A stretch of DNA of 64,000 bases from Thaumasiovibrio occultus. Lineage in GTDB: Bacteria; Pseudomonadota; Gammaproteobacteria; Enterobacterales; Vibrionaceae. Position numbers and translations under genes: made by a program. Position 1 is the stretch's first letter. Every line of letters starts with the position of its first letter. The stretch spans positions 744,001 through 808,000 of the forward strand of contig AP023052.1 in the NCBI GenBank assembly GCA_019703815.1, in the 5' to 3' direction. The notes under the pieces are model-generated. The model saw only the letters and a list, made by a program, of their open reading frames with translations, was not told the origin of the DNA and made no database searches. Below, one piece after another: positions 1 to 10,132 of the stretch.

Positions 1-25
1 GCGATTTACCACTCTGCCTTGAACA

Positions 26-1558
26 TTAAGCCGAGCAACAGCGATTTGCGGCTCTTTGCAAAAATGTGAGCGACATCAACCCAAACGCGACGAAAAGCCA
101 CAGGGGTAATGAGCCATAACGGTTGAACGGCGTTGTGCCCGTCATGGGTTGTACCATACCGCGCAAGGTGGCTTGCTCAAACTGCGGGATCGTAGCGGTG
201 ATTTGGCCGCGATAATCGATCAGGGCCGAGATCCCGGTGTTGGTGGCACGGATCATTGGACGACCGAATTCGATGGCACGCATTTGGGCAATTTCTAAGT
301 GCTGGTATGGGCCAATTGATTTACCAAACCATGCATCGTTCGACAGGGTGAGCAGAATATCGGTTTCTGGGGTGATGTTCTGGCGCACTTGTTCATTGAA
401 GGCGACTTCATAGCACAGCGCGGGCGCAATGTGATGACCGGCGACCTCAAGGTTTGGCTGAATATAGTTACCCCGGCTAAACGAAGAGACTAACATCTCG
501 AAGTTAGGCAGCAGCGGGCTGAGTAACTCGCCAAACGGCACATACTCACCAAATGGCAGCAAGTGATGCTTGCTGTAACGCTGTGCGGTGTCGTAGCGAT
601 ACCGTGGCTGGTTGTTGTTGCCGAGCGTCAAAATGTTGTTGTAATACTCTTCATCGGCGGTGTAATCGAGCACCCCAGTGATCAAGCCGGTATTATTCAT
701 TTTCGCCGCGCTATCCATATTGGTGAGGTATTCGATGACTTCCTCTTCCAACGCGGGGATCGCAGCTTCTGGCCACACCACAATATCGGCGTCCCAGTTT
801 TCTCGTGTCATGTCGGCATAGCGCATTAAGGTCGGCCAGCGCATGCTTGGCTGCCACTTTAACGCTTGGGGAATATTGCCTTGGATTACGGCAACATCCA
901 TGCCGGTTTCACCCTTAGGGGTCACCCATGTAGGAAGCCAGCTCAGCCCTGTCACCAACACCACACCAACGATAGTGCCCAATGCGGTGCGGGGGGACTT
1001 TTGTTGCCACAGCACGCCACTGCTCGCGATAAGCAAGATGGCGAGAGTGATCCCTTCCACACCCAATATTGGAGCGAGAGGCGCCATCGGGCCGGTGGTT
1101 TGGCTGTAACCAAGCCACAGCCACGGAAAGCCGGTAAATGCCCAGCCGCGCAACCAATCAAGCAGTAGCCATAAAATAGGCGCCCATACTAATAAACGTA
1201 GCGTGTTGGGCACACAGCAAAACAGACGGCGATAAAGATAGCCAAATAGTGCAGGGTAGAGGGCCAGATAGAGCACTAACAGGGCGATCAGGGTCAGACC
1301 TGCCGCCAGAGGCAGTCCACCAAAAGTGCCAATGCTGACATATACCCAGCTAACGCCGGTGCCAAACTGGCCTAAGCCCCATAGCAAACCCAGCCAGGCA
1401 CCTTGTTTCGGGGTGGCGTTTTCGAGCAGGTAAAACAGAATAAAAACAGAAAGGATAGCCAATGGCCACCAACTGAAAGGCGCAAAGGCGAGGGTCGCGA
1501 TAGCGCCAGAAAAAACGGCCCCGACGGGCCGTGATACGTTTGAGAGTTTCGCTAACAT
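26..1558 (-). CDS. lnt: Apolipoprotein N-acyltransferase Lnt
   Basis: Inner-membrane enzyme that adds the third acyl chain to the N-terminal cysteine of lipoproteins, the last maturation step before Lol sorting. The 510-residue product has about six hydrophobic segments in its first 210 residues, then a nitrilase-like domain. The expected Glu-Lys-Cys catalytic set is visible: E264 in VVWPEAAIP, K330 just before the LPFGEYVPF motif, and C382 in ALCYEVAF. A last hydrophobic helix closes the protein near residue 490. It lies 15 bp downstream of corC, the usual gammaproteobacterial order, so both are probably co-transcribed. Full length for the family; identification is secure. Confidence 0.97.
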   Translation of the reverse strand: MLAKLSNVSRPVGAVFSGAIATLAFAPFSWWPLAILSVFILFYLLENATPKQGAWLGLLWGLGQFGTGVSWVYVSIGTFGGLPLAAGLTLIALLVLYLALYPALFGYLYRRLFCCVPNTLRLLVWAPILWLLLDWLRGWAFTGFPWLWLGYSQTTGPMAPLAPILGVEGITLAILLIASSGVLWQQKSPRTALGTIVGVVLVTGLSWLPTWVTPKGETGMDVAVIQGNIPQALKWQPSMRWPTLMRYADMTRENWDADIVVWPEAAIPALEEEVIEYLTNMDSAAKMNNTGLITGVLDYTADEEYYNNILTLGNNNQPRYRYDTAQRYSKHHLLPFGEYVPFGELLSPLLPNFEMLVSSFSRGNYIQPNLEVAGHHIAPALCYEVAFNEQVRQNITPETDILLTLSNDAWFGKSIGPYQHLEIAQMRAIEFGRPMIRATNTGISALIDYRGQITATIPQFEQATLRGMVQPMTGTTPFNRYGSLPLWLFVAFGLMSLTFLQRAANRCCSA

Positions 1559-1573
1559 ACTCAGCGCTCTAAA

Positions 1574-2443
1574 TTAAGACAGTGTTGGTTTCGGTGCATC
1601 TTCTGGCACGGTCACTTGCAACTGTACAATTCGACGATTGTCGGCAGAGGTCACTTTGAAGGCGTAACCGTTGATATCGACCACTTCGCCGCGATCCGGT
1701 AAGTGACCAAAGCTGGTCATCACCAAACCACCCACGGTGTCGACTTCTTCGTCACTAAATTCAGTGTCGAAAATCGAGTTGAAGTCTTCAATCGTGGTCA
1801 AGGCTTTCACCGCATAGGTGTGTTTGCTGAGTTTGCGAATTTCTTGCTCTTCGTCATCGTCAAACTCATCTTCAATGTCACCCACAATCTCTTCCAGGAT
1901 GTCTTCGATGGTGATCAAACCGGATACACCGCCAAATTCATCGACCACGATCGCCATGTGATAACGCTCCTCTCGGAACTCTTTCAACAGGCGGTCAACA
2001 CGCTTGCTTTCCGGCACAACGACAGCTGGACGTAAGATTTCGTCCATGCTGAAAGGATCGCTGTCGGTACGCAGGTAGCGCAGTAGATCTTTGGCAAGCA
2101 AGATCCCTTCGACATGATCTTTGTCGTCACTGATCACCGGGTAGCGTGAGTGCGCTGATTCGATGATGACATCAATAAAGTCTTCTACCTTCTCAGAGCG
2201 TTCCAGTGTGACCATTTGCGAACGCGGGATCATGATGTCACGTACACGCATCTCAGAGATCTGCATGACGCCTTCTAGCATGTCACGGGTATCGTGGTCG
2301 ATCAGGTCATTTTCTTCACTGTCACGGAATACTTCGACCAACTCTTCGCGGTTTTGTGGTTCACCTTGAAACAGTTGGCCAATACGTTCTAAGAAGGTCT
2401 TTCGACTCGGACCATCCGAGTTTTGTGAATTGTCGTCGTTCAT
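1574..2443 (-). CDS. corC: CBS-domain protein CorC (magnesium/cobalt efflux family)
   Basis: Cytosolic protein of the CorC/HlyC family, genetically tied to magnesium and cobalt export. The 289 residues show an acidic N-terminal part, two CBS motifs at about residues 70-190 ([12 protein letters not shown]-like start seen as [15 protein letters not shown], and [22 protein letters not shown]) and a C-terminal CorC_HlyC domain ending near the stop. It is encoded between ybeY and lnt on the same strand, the conserved miaB-ybeZ-ybeY-corC-lnt order. The biochemical role is less certain than the family assignment. Confidence 0.95.
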   Translation of the reverse strand: MNDDNSQNSDGPSRKTFLERIGQLFQGEPQNREELVEVFRDSEENDLIDHDTRDMLEGVMQISEMRVRDIMIPRSQMVTLERSEKVEDFIDVIIESAHSRYPVISDDKDHVEGILLAKDLLRYLRTDSDPFSMDEILRPAVVVPESKRVDRLLKEFREERYHMAIVVDEFGGVSGLITIEDILEEIVGDIEDEFDDDEEQEIRKLSKHTYAVKALTTIEDFNSIFDTEFSDEEVDTVGGLVMTSFGHLPDRGEVVDINGYAFKVTSADNRRIVQLQVTVPEDAPKPTLS

Positions 2444-2511
2444 TTTGTCTTCAATAAAAAACGCTATCAGAAGTGTGATAGCACACTAAAGCTAACAGGT
2501 GGGAATGCGGG

Positions 2512-2976
2512 TTAGCTTTTTTCTGCGGCATACGGGTCTTCATACCCCATCGCCTGCATAATTTGAGTTTCCAAGGCTTCCATTTCTTCGGCCTCGTCAT
2601 CCTCTATATGGTCATAACCTAGCAAATGCAAGCTACCATGTACAACCATATGTGCCCAATGTGACAGAAGTGGCTTTTGTTGCTCAATTGCTTCGGCTTC
2701 TACCACTTGGCGACAGATGATCAAATCGCCCAGCAGTGGCAACTCGATACCCGGAGGGGCATCAAAAGGAAACGACAGAACATTCGTCGGTTTATCTTTG
2801 CCACGGTAGTCATGGTTGAGCTGGTGGCTTTCGGCTTCGTCAACCAAACGGATCGTTACTTCTGACTGATCACGTACGGTGGCAACGGCAGCTTCGTACC
2901 AACGTTGTACGTCTGCTTCAGAGGGTAAGCCTTCGGCAGACTCGGTTGCAATTTGCAGGTCAATATAGTGACTCAT
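2512..2976 (-). CDS. ybeY: Endoribonuclease YbeY
   Basis: Single-strand-specific metal-dependent endoribonuclease needed for 16S rRNA 3'-end maturation and 70S ribosome quality control. The 154-residue product carries the family zinc site [11 protein letters not shown] near residues 115-125, with the three histidines spaced as in YbeY/UPF0054 proteins. Its ATG overlaps the TGA of ybeZ (ATGA), which fixes the start and indicates translational coupling. Length is normal for the family. Confidence 0.96.
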   Translation of the reverse strand: MSHYIDLQIATESAEGLPSEADVQRWYEAAVATVRDQSEVTIRLVDEAESHQLNHDYRGKDKPTNVLSFPFDAPPGIELPLLGDLIICRQVVEAEAIEQQKPLLSHWAHMVVHGSLHLLGYDHIEDDEAEEMEALETQIMQAMGYEDPYAAEKS

Positions 2977-4064
2977 GATTCGCTGTTCTCGGTGGCTTTC
3001 GCCAGTACTTCTACCGCAGCTTGTTGTAGTTTTGCTTGTTGCTCACTACGACGTTTTTCTGCTTCTTTCTTATCTTTTTGTTCTTGGGCTTCCCACACTT
3101 CGTAAGCCTGAACAATGCGTGCGACCACAGGGTGGCGTACCACATCATCTGACTGGAAGAAGTTGAAGCTGATTTCATCGACTTCAGACAGCACTTCAAT
3201 CGCGTGGCGCAAGCCTGATTTGGCGTGGCGCGGCAAGTCGATTTGGGTGACGTCACCGGTGATTACGGCGCGGGAGTTAAAGCCAATACGGGTAAGGAAC
3301 ATTTTCATCTGCTCCACCGTCGTGTTTTGGCTTTCGTCGAGAATAATAAACGCGTCGTTTAACGTACGGCCACGCATGTACGCCAGCGGTGCCACTTCGA
3401 TAACGTTACGCTCCATGAGCTTCTCAACACGCTCAAAGCCCATCATCTCAAAAAGCGCATCGTACAGCGGGCGCAGGTAAGGGTCGACTTTTTGTGACAA
3501 ATCGCCCGGTAAGAAGCCCAGCTTTTCGCCGGCTTCAACCGCAGGGCGGGTCAGCAATATACGGCGCACTTCTTGACGCTCAAGCGCATCAACGGCGGCC
3601 GCGACAGCGAGGTAGGTTTTACCCGTACCGGCAGGACCAATACCAAAAGTAATGTCGTGGGTGATCATGTTCGAGACGTACTGCGCTTGGTTTGGCGTAC
3701 GAGGTTTGATCACACCCTTTTTGGTTTTGATATGGATTTCTTTGCCGTAAGGGATCGACGATTCGACGTGTTGCTCTAATACGCCAGACTCGATAATCGC
3801 CAGATGGATAGCATCAGGCTCGATATCTGCAATGACATTGCGCACAGGGGCGGTATCGACGTAAAGGTCTTTTAAAATATTGATGGCGGCTTCAGCAGTA
3901 TGTTGCTTGCCGACAACAGAGAATTGATTGCTGCGGTGGTTGATCTCAACGCCCAGACGACGTTCAAGGTGTTTGATATTGTCGTCAAATGGGCCACAAA
4001 GGCTAGACAGACGATGGTTGTCTGCGGGTTCGAGGGTAAGCTCGAGGGTGATAATTTTACTCAA
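2973..4064 (-). CDS. ybeZ: PhoH-family ATPase YbeZ
   Basis: PhoH-like P-loop ATPase, the usual partner of YbeY in RNA metabolism. In 363 residues it has an N-terminal KH-like region, a Walker A motif GPAGTGKT at about residues 143-150 and a Walker B motif IILDESQN around residue 240. The C-terminus is a charged Lys/Gln/Glu-rich tail (about residues 325-363) that may be flexible. It overlaps ybeY by four bases and lies 55 bp after miaB. RNA helicase activity has been proposed for this family, but the exact substrate is unknown. Confidence 0.95.
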   Translation of the reverse strand: MSKIITLELTLEPADNHRLSSLCGPFDDNIKHLERRLGVEINHRSNQFSVVGKQHTAEAAINILKDLYVDTAPVRNVIADIEPDAIHLAIIESGVLEQHVESSIPYGKEIHIKTKKGVIKPRTPNQAQYVSNMITHDITFGIGPAGTGKTYLAVAAAVDALERQEVRRILLTRPAVEAGEKLGFLPGDLSQKVDPYLRPLYDALFEMMGFERVEKLMERNVIEVAPLAYMRGRTLNDAFIILDESQNTTVEQMKMFLTRIGFNSRAVITGDVTQIDLPRHAKSGLRHAIEVLSEVDEISFNFFQSDDVVRHPVVARIVQAYEVWEAQEQKDKKEAEKRRSEQQAKLQQAAVEVLAKATENSES

Positions 4065-4119
4065 TGTTGCCTCACATTAGGCTGTCAGCCCGAAGGCTGA
4101 CAGCGGATCGATGAGCTTA

Positions 4120-5544
4120 TTAAGGAGTATATACTCCCACGCCCAAATCATCTTCTTTGCGGGTCTTTTCCATGACTTCAGCTGGAGACATGGCTACACG
4201 CAAGTCCATCTCTGCTTCGGTGCGAAGGAGTTCGCCACGCAGAGAGTTTGCAAATACGTCAGTGATCTTCACATCAACGAACTGACCAATCAAGTCAGCA
4301 GAGCCAGCAAAGTTCACTACACGGTTGTTTTCGGTACGACCGCGTAGCTCCATCAGATCTTTCTTCGATGGACCTTCAACCAGAATACGTTGCTCGGTGC
4401 CAAGCATCAGGCGCGAGTAACGCATGGCTTGAGTGTTGATTTGCTGTTGCAATTCATACAGGCGCGCTTTCTTGGTCTCTTCAGGCAGATCGCAAGGGTA
4501 GTCCGCCGCTGGCGTACCTGGACGTGCTGAAAAGATAAAGCTAAAGCTCATATCAAAATCAACATCGCGGATCAGCTTCATGGTTGCTTGGAAGTCCATG
4601 TCTGACTCACCAGGGAACGCTACGATGAAGTCTGAGCTGATGGTAATGCCTGGGCGCGCTTTGTGTAACTTACGGATGATAGATTTGTATTCAATCGCCG
4701 TGTGTGGACGCTTCATCATGGTCAAAATACGGTCTGAGCCGCTTTGTACCGGCAGGTGTAGGAAGCTCACCAATTCTGGGGTGTCTTCGTACACGGCGAT
4801 AATGTCGTCAGTAAACTCGATAGGGTGGCTGGTTGTGAAGCGAATGCGGTCGATACCGTCAATCGCGGCCACGTAGCGTAGTAGCTCTGCAAACGAGCAA
4901 ATTTCGCCATCGTGAGTTTCGCCACGGTAGGCATTCACGTTTTGGCCTAGTAGGTTAACTTCACGTACGCCTTGCTCTGCCAATTGCGCGATTTCGTACA
5001 GCACGTCATCCATTGGGCGGCTAACTTCTTCACCACGGGTGTATGGTACCACGCAGTAAGTACAGTATTTCGAGCAGCCTTCCATGATAGAAACGAAGGC
5101 GGTTGGGCCTTCAGCGCGAGGCTCAGGCAGGCTGTCAAACTTTTCAATCTCTGGGAAAGAGATGTCCATTACTGGACCGTGATCAGCACGAGATTGTTTG
5201 ATCATCTCAGGCAGACGGTGCAGGGTTTGCGGACCGAAGATAACATCGACATAAGGTGCGCGTTCGCGGATGTGGTCGCCTTCTTGTGTTGCAACACAGC
5301 CACCCACACCGATCACTAGGTCCGGTTTTTTATCTTTCAGCGTTTTCCAACGACCCAACTGGTGGAATACCTTCTCTTGCGCTTTTTCACGAATAGAACA
5401 GGTATTCAGGAGTAGCACATCTGCTTCTTCTGGTTCCTCGGTAAGCTCGTAGCCGTTGGCGGCATTTAGCAAGTCGGCCATTTTCGATGAATCGTATTCA
5501 TTCATCTGGCAACCCCAGGTTCTAATCAGCAGTTTCTTCGCCAT
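4120..5544 (-). CDS. miaB: tRNA-2-methylthio-N6-dimethylallyladenosine synthase MiaB
   Basis: Radical-SAM methylthiotransferase that converts i6A37 to ms2i6A37 in tRNAs reading UNN codons. The 474-residue protein has the N-terminal methylthiotransferase domain with three cysteines (C12, C49, C83) for the auxiliary iron-sulfur cluster, the radical-SAM motif C157-x3-C161-x2-C164, and a C-terminal TRAM domain (about 380-445). It is the first gene of the minus-strand operon. Its targets include the Leu(UAA)/Phe/Tyr-type tRNAs, not the Leu(UAG) tRNAs abundant in the nearby array. Confidence 0.97.
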   Translation of the reverse strand: MAKKLLIRTWGCQMNEYDSSKMADLLNAANGYELTEEPEEADVLLLNTCSIREKAQEKVFHQLGRWKTLKDKKPDLVIGVGGCVATQEGDHIRERAPYVDVIFGPQTLHRLPEMIKQSRADHGPVMDISFPEIEKFDSLPEPRAEGPTAFVSIMEGCSKYCTYCVVPYTRGEEVSRPMDDVLYEIAQLAEQGVREVNLLGQNVNAYRGETHDGEICSFAELLRYVAAIDGIDRIRFTTSHPIEFTDDIIAVYEDTPELVSFLHLPVQSGSDRILTMMKRPHTAIEYKSIIRKLHKARPGITISSDFIVAFPGESDMDFQATMKLIRDVDFDMSFSFIFSARPGTPAADYPCDLPEETKKARLYELQQQINTQAMRYSRLMLGTEQRILVEGPSKKDLMELRGRTENNRVVNFAGSADLIGQFVDVKITDVFANSLRGELLRTEAEMDLRVAMSPAEVMEKTRKEDDLGVGVYTP

Positions 5545-5994
5545 GTCTAACTCTTCGATTTAACTAAAACAATTGCTTCTTCAGTGTGTTAGGTGTGCTA
5601 AATACACCTATGTTTTTCAGTGGTTTTATCGGTAGTTTAGCACCGCCACTGTTAGCAAGCCGCGTATTGTACTGCTTTAAGGTCCGGCTGACTAGATCAT
5701 CACCACATTCGATGTCGCCTGCGTTAGTCAGGATCTCGTCAAGAAGACAATCATTGGACTTTGAGTTCCACGTGCAGTCGCTAACATCCAAGAAAAGGCA
5801 GCGCCAAGCACTTCATCGTCACTGTCTTTCGCGCAAGGTGATCCGGCAGGAAATGCGTTTTAGCGCTGTCGTGTTGATGTTCGTCTCTACTGAAGACAAA
5901 AGGTAAGAGATCACTGATGGGTAGATCTGCTTTACGAGCGTTTTGGCTTTTCTGGTAGACTGAGAGGATAAATCAATAGCTTGATTAGGGATAA
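5545..5994. other. Intergenic region between divergent miaB and ubiF
   Basis: About 450 bp separate the two divergent genes and should hold both promoters. An interrupted palindrome, AGGTGT then seven bases then ACACCT, lies at 5591-5609, upstream of miaB. Short reading frames exist on both strands here, but none has a recognisable product or a convincing ribosome binding site. I see no RNA gene. Confidence 0.5.
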
Positions 5995-7158
5995 ATGATG
6001 GAGCATGTCGAATGCGTTGTTGTTGGCGGCGGTATGGTTGGGGCAGCGGCTGCGCTGGGACTCGCGCAGCAGGGGAAAAGAGTTGCTGTGATCGAAAGCT
6101 CACCGCCAGCGCCGTTTGATGCAACGCAGCCTCACGATCTACGAGTATCGGCCATTTCACCGCAAACAGTTCGCCTGCTTGAGCATCTTGGCGTGTGGGA
6201 ATCGCTGACAGTTATGCGCCTATGCCCGCTCAAACGTTTATCGACGTGGGAGCTGCCAGAGTGTCGCACCACCTTTGATGCAGCCACGCTGGGAATGGAA
6301 TGGTTAGGCTATATCGTTGAGAACCGCGTGATCCAGCTAGCACTATGGCAAGCGTTTGAGCATCATCCTAATTTACAGTTACATGCCAACACGCGGGTGC
6401 TGAGTATTTTGCAATCAGACAATCACGCGCAAGTGGAACTAGATAATGGCACCGTGATTGATACTCAAATCGTTATCGCGGCGGATGGGGCTAATTCGCC
6501 GGTGCGTCAGCAAACCGGTATCGGGGTGACGGCATGGGACTATCGCCACCATTGCATGCTGATCAACGTTACCACGGACTATCCGCAGCAAGATATTACT
6601 TGGCAGCAATTTACCCCAGACGGCCCCCGTTCTTTCTTACCGCTAGATGGACAGAATGCGTCGCTAGTGTGGTATGACAGCCCGGCGCGGATCGCGCAGT
6701 TGATGCAAATGCCATCAACTCAGCTAGAGAAGGAAATCGCGACCCACTTCCCGCCAGAGGTAGGCTCGGTGACGGTGCAAGGGCGTGGTGCGTTTCCGTT
6801 AACACGACGCCATGCGCAGCATTACAGTAAAGGACGTGTCGTATTGATGGGGGATTCGGCGCACACTATCAACCCGCTGGCAGGACAAGGCGTTAATTTG
6901 GGTTTTAAAGATGTGGCTGCGTTTCTTGAACTTGCGCAGGACGAGCATGATTTTAGTGCGCCTGAGAAACTATTTAATTGTTACGCACTTAAACGTAAAC
7001 CAGACAACTTGATCATGCAGTCAGCGATGGACTTTTTCTATGGCACGTTCAGTAATGATCTCAAACCGCTGGCGTTTTTACGTAACGCTGGCCTCGCCAT
7101 TGCGGATAAATCCGGTCCTATCAAAGCACAAGTTCTTAAATACGCCATGGGTTTGTAA
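5995..7158 (+). CDS. ubiF: 2-polyprenyl-3-methyl-6-methoxy-1,4-benzoquinol hydroxylase (UbiF type)
   Basis: FAD-dependent monooxygenase of aerobic ubiquinone biosynthesis, of the UbiH/UbiF/VisC family. The 387-residue protein begins with a Rossmann dinucleotide motif (VVGGGMVGAAAALGL, residues 8-22) and has the conserved second FAD motif GDSAHTINPLAGQGVNLG near residues 285-302. The nearest known relatives by pattern are UbiF hydroxylases, but UbiH/UbiI paralogues are similar, so the reaction assignment is slightly less sure than the family. A second ATG three bases downstream (5998) has slightly better spacing from the AGGGA ribosome binding site. A strong terminator follows. Confidence 0.88.
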   Translation: MMEHVECVVVGGGMVGAAAALGLAQQGKRVAVIESSPPAPFDATQPHDLRVSAISPQTVRLLEHLGVWESLTVMRLCPLKRLSTWELPECRTTFDAATLGMEWLGYIVENRVIQLALWQAFEHHPNLQLHANTRVLSILQSDNHAQVELDNGTVIDTQIVIAADGANSPVRQQTGIGVTAWDYRHHCMLINVTTDYPQQDITWQQFTPDGPRSFLPLDGQNASLVWYDSPARIAQLMQMPSTQLEKEIATHFPPEVGSVTVQGRGAFPLTRRHAQHYSKGRVVLMGDSAHTINPLAGQGVNLGFKDVAAFLELAQDEHDFSAPEKLFNCYALKRKPDNLIMQSAMDFFYGTFSNDLKPLAFLRNAGLAIADKSGPIKAQVLKYAMGL

Positions 7159-7189
7159 CCAAAAATACTGTCAAGGGATAGTTAAGAGA

Positions 7190-7223
7190 GACAATCTGTC
7201 GAAAGATAGATTGTCTTTTTTTT
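7190..7223 (+). terminator. Rho-independent terminator after ubiF
   Basis: GACAATCT pairs with AGATTGTC around a GTCGAAAGAT loop and is followed by eight T residues. It separates ubiF from the epimerase gene downstream. Confidence 0.85.
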
Positions 7224-7297
7224 GCAAATCCGAGGGAGTTTCTGCCTGCATATACTTCAAGTCATCGCTTAACATGGGTTTGCATAGGTAGGCTTTT

Positions 7298-8308
7298 ATG
7301 AAGTTCTTGGTGACAGGTGCCGCAGGGTTTATTGGCAGTGCAGTTTCGCAGCGTTTGCTCGCGATGGGGCATGAGGTGGTCGGGGTTGATAATCTCAACG
7401 ACTATTATTCGCCCGCACTTAAGCGTGCCCGGTTAGCACAGCTAGACAATCCGCAGTTCTACTTCGCCGAGCTTGATATCGAAGATAATGCCCAAGTTGC
7501 ACAACTGTTTCAGACGCATCAGTTTCAACGGGTGATCCACCTTGCTGCTCAAGCGGGCGTGCGCTACTCCATCGATAATCCGCAGGCTTACATGCAAAGT
7601 AATTTTGTCGGTATGTTGGCCATTTTGGAAAGCTGCCGACATCACCAGATAGAGCATCTGGTTTATGCGTCAAGTAGCTCAGTGTATGGCTTGAACCAAT
7701 CAATTCCGTTTGCGGAAACTGACAGTGTTGATCATCCGGTCTCGTTTTATGCTGCGAGCAAGAAAGCCAACGAGCTAATGGCCCACAGCTACTCTCACCT
7801 CTATCAAATTCCTACCACAGGCCTGCGTTTTTTTACTGTTTACGGCCCGTGGGGGCGTCCTGATATGGCGCTGTTTAAATTTACGCAGAAGATATTGGCC
7901 GGTGAGCCGATTGAGATCTTCAACCACGGCAACCTGTTTCGCGATTTTACTTACATTGACGATATCGTTGAGGGCGTAGTGCGGGTACAAGATGCAGCGC
8001 CCGCACCTTGTGATAACTGGGTGGTGGAGTCGGGCGAAATCAACCGCAGTAGTGCACCGTATCAAGTGTTTAATATTGGCCGTGGTGAACCCGTGCGGTT
8101 ATCCGACTTTGTCGATTGTCTAGAACAAGAGCTGGGCGTAAAAGCGATCAAAGAGTATTTGCCAATGCAGGCCGGTGATGTGTTTCAGACCTATGCCGAT
8201 ACCAGCGCTTTGGAAAGCTGTGTCGATTACAAGCCGCAGGTAAGTTTGCAGCAAGGGATCAGAGAGTTTGTGAACTGGTACCGTGATTACTATCAGATTG
8301 AGCGTTAG
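7298..8308 (+). CDS. NAD-dependent epimerase, UDP-glucuronate 4-epimerase-like
   Basis: Extended short-chain dehydrogenase that probably interconverts UDP-glucuronate and UDP-galacturonate for surface polysaccharide. The 336 residues start with the Rossmann motif GAAGFIGS (residues 7-14) and contain the catalytic pair Y-x3-K in FYAASKKAN near residue 150. The signatures GVRYSI, TGLRFFTVYGPWGRPDMAL and FRDFTYIDDIVEGV are typical of GalE-family uronate epimerases. The ATG is preceded by an AGGTAGG sequence. It stands alone between a terminator and the tRNA array, over 40 kb from the polysaccharide operon. Substrate is inferred from motif similarity only. Confidence 0.85.
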   Translation: MKFLVTGAAGFIGSAVSQRLLAMGHEVVGVDNLNDYYSPALKRARLAQLDNPQFYFAELDIEDNAQVAQLFQTHQFQRVIHLAAQAGVRYSIDNPQAYMQSNFVGMLAILESCRHHQIEHLVYASSSSVYGLNQSIPFAETDSVDHPVSFYAASKKANELMAHSYSHLYQIPTTGLRFFTVYGPWGRPDMALFKFTQKILAGEPIEIFNHGNLFRDFTYIDDIVEGVVRVQDAAPAPCDNWVVESGEINRSSAPYQVFNIGRGEPVRLSDFVDCLEQELGVKAIKEYLPMQAGDVFQTYADTSALESCVDYKPQVSLQQGIREFVNWYRDYYQIER

Positions 8309-8432
8309 CAAAAGATCAGTAGATAAGCGTGGAAGAAAATATAGGGGTGAGAGTAGAGCGTTCCAATACGGCGATTAAACGAAGGGAGACAACAGCAAAG
8401 AAGCGTCACGCTGGATAAGACATTTCCAAACG

Positions 8433-8458
8433 AAAAAAACCACCGAAGTGGTTTTTTT
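8433..8458. terminator. Bidirectional terminator between epimerase gene and tRNA array
   Basis: AAACCAC-CGAA-GTGGTTT forms a tight hairpin with A residues on one side and T residues on the other. It can end both the plus-strand epimerase transcript and the long minus-strand tRNA transcript. Confidence 0.85.
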
Positions 8459-8495
8459 GTCTTTCACTGGAACGCGTCCAACTGAAAGAAGAAGA

Positions 8496-8580
8496 TGGTG
8501 CGGGAGGAGAGACTTGAACTCTCACACCTTGCGGCGCCAGAACCTAAATCTGGTGCGTCTACCAATTTCGCCACCCCCGC
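8496..8580 (-). tRNA. tRNA-Leu(UAG)
   Basis: 85-nt class II tRNA with long variable arm and encoded CCA. Anticodon loop TTTAGGT on a CCAGA/TCTGG stem. Version with GCGGGGG acceptor strand. Last gene of the minus-strand array. Confidence 0.97.
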
Positions 8581-8633
8581 ATAAATTTTATTTTACATCC
8601 GATCTTTCAATTGTTCAAAAAAGAAAGAAGAGA

Positions 8634-8720
8634 TGGTGCGCAAGGGGGGACTTGAACCCCCACATCCTTAAGGACACTAGCACCTGAAGCTAGCGCGTCT
8701 ACCAATTCCGCCACCTGCGC
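8634..8720 (-). tRNA. tRNA-Leu(CAG)
   Basis: 87-nt class II tRNA with encoded CCA; loop TTCAGGT on a CTAGC/GCTAG stem gives anticodon CAG. The only Leu(CAG) gene in the array. Confidence 0.97.
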
Positions 8721-8774
8721 AAATTTTTGTTTGCCACATTCATTCATATCAAGTTTAGCTTGAAAGGAAAGAAG

Positions 8775-8849
8775 TGGCAGGGCTACCTGGATTCGAACCA
8801 GGGAATGGCGGCATCAAAAGCCGCTGCCTTACCGCTTGGCGATAGCCCT
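8775..8849 (-). tRNA. tRNA-Gln(UUG)
   Basis: 75-nt tRNA with acceptor AGGGCTA/TAGCCCT, loop TTTTGAT on GCGGC/GCCGC, anticodon TTG, encoded CCA. Confidence 0.97.
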
Positions 8850-8881
8850 GCAGATACGTTTTACAACGTTATCTTAAATGA

Positions 8882-8966
8882 TGGTGCGGGAAGAGAGACT
8901 TGAACTCTCACACCTTGCGGCGCCAGAACCTAAATCTGGTGCGTCTACCAATTTCGCCATCCCCGC
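8882..8966 (-). tRNA. tRNA-Leu(UAG)
   Basis: 85-nt class II tRNA, GCGGGGA acceptor version, anticodon TAG, encoded CCA. Confidence 0.97.
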
Positions 8967-9080
8967 AGAATCTTTTCTGCCTAACTGACTCTAACTTCTA
9001 GGAAGCCTTGAGTTGTTAGTTGCTGTCATCGACAGTCTTTGTGTCTTACAAATTGATGAGATCAATCGATAAGAAAATAA

Positions 9081-9165
9081 TGGTGCGGGAGGAGAGACTT
9101 GAACTCTCACACCTTGCGGCGCCAGAACCTAAATCTGGTGCGTCTACCAATTTCGCCACCCCCGC
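9081..9165 (-). tRNA. tRNA-Leu(UAG)
   Basis: 85-nt class II tRNA, GCGGGGG acceptor version, anticodon TAG. First of three identical positions in the 817-bp repeat. Confidence 0.97.
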
Positions 9166-9207
9166 AAATTTTGTGTGCCACTTACAACGCTCAAAAGAGA
9201 GAAGAAG

Positions 9208-9282
9208 TGGCAGGGCTACCTGGATTCGAACCAGGGAATGGCGGCATCAAAAGCCGCTGCCTTACCGCTTGGCGATAGCCCT
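9208..9282 (-). tRNA. tRNA-Gln(UUG)
   Basis: 75 nt, anticodon TTG, encoded CCA; same sequence as the other Gln copies. Confidence 0.97.
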
Positions 9283-9315
9283 GCAGATACGTTTTTCAAC
9301 GTTATCTTCAATTAA

Positions 9316-9400
9316 TGGTGCGGGAAGAGAGACTTGAACTCTCACACCTTGCGGCGCCAGAACCTAAATCTGGTGCGTCTACCAATTTCGCCATCCCCGC
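9316..9400 (-). tRNA. tRNA-Leu(UAG)
   Basis: 85 nt, GCGGGGA acceptor version, anticodon TAG, encoded CCA. Confidence 0.97.
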
Positions 9401-9470
9401 ACAACAAATTGTTGTCTTAACGACTTCAGTGAAGTCACTAAGGGAGTTACTGTGGCAAGTAACAAATAAA

Positions 9471-9547
9471 TGGTGGCTACGACGGGATTCGAACCTGTGA
9501 CCCCATCATTATGAGTGATGTGCTCTAACCAACTGAGCTACGTAGCC
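9471..9547 (-). tRNA. tRNA-Met(CAU), elongator
   Basis: 77-nt tRNA with acceptor GGCTACG/CGTAGCC, loop CTCATAA on CATCA/TGATG, anticodon CAT and encoded CCA. The fully paired first acceptor base pair argues for the elongator rather than initiator form. Confidence 0.95.
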
Positions 9548-9591
9548 AATACATAATCGCTAATCAAGTTGTTAGCCACTATGAGAAATAG

Positions 9592-9666
9592 TGGCAGGGC
9601 TACCTGGATTCGAACCAGGGAATGGCGGCATCAAAAGCCGCTGCCTTACCGCTTGGCGATAGCCCT
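9592..9666 (-). tRNA. tRNA-Gln(UUG)
   Basis: 75 nt, anticodon TTG, encoded CCA. Confidence 0.97.
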
Positions 9667-9698
9667 GCAGATACGTTTTACAACGTTATCTTAAATGA

Positions 9699-9783
9699 TG
9701 GTGCGGGAAGAGAGACTTGAACTCTCACACCTTGCGGCGCCAGAACCTAAATCTGGTGCGTCTACCAATTTCGCCATCCCCGC
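9699..9783 (-). tRNA. tRNA-Leu(UAG)
   Basis: 85 nt, GCGGGGA acceptor version, anticodon TAG, encoded CCA. Confidence 0.97.
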
Positions 9784-9897
9784 AGAATCTTTTCTGCCTA
9801 ACTAACTCAAACTTCTAGTAGCCTTGAGTTGTTAGTTGCTGTCATCGACAGTCTTTTGTGTCTTATCAATTGATGAGATCAATCGATAAGAGAGTAA

Positions 9898-9982
9898 TGG
9901 TGCGGGAGGAGAGACTTGAACTCTCACACCTTGCGGCGCCAGAACCTAAATCTGGTGCGTCTACCAATTTCGCCACCCCCGC
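9898..9982 (-). tRNA. tRNA-Leu(UAG)
   Basis: 85 nt, GCGGGGG acceptor version, anticodon TAG; 817 bp from its copy at 9081. Confidence 0.97.
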
Positions 9983-10024
9983 AAATTTTGTGTGCCACTT
10001 ACAACGCTCAAAAGAGGGAAGAAG

Positions 10025-10099
10025 TGGCAGGGCTACCTGGATTCGAACCAGGGAATGGCGGCATCAAAAGCCGCTGCCTTACCGCTTGGCGATAGCCCT
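10025..10099 (-). tRNA. tRNA-Gln(UUG)
   Basis: 75 nt, anticodon TTG, encoded CCA; 817 bp from its copy at 9208. Confidence 0.97.
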
Positions 10100-10132
10100 G
10101 CAGATACGTTTTTCAACGTTATCTTCAATTAA

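Noticed and set aside
5564-5906. Overlapping frames on both strands between miaB and ubiF (75 and 106 codons)
   Set aside because: No family resemblance, no ribosome binding site, and the two frames overlap one another in what should be promoter DNA.
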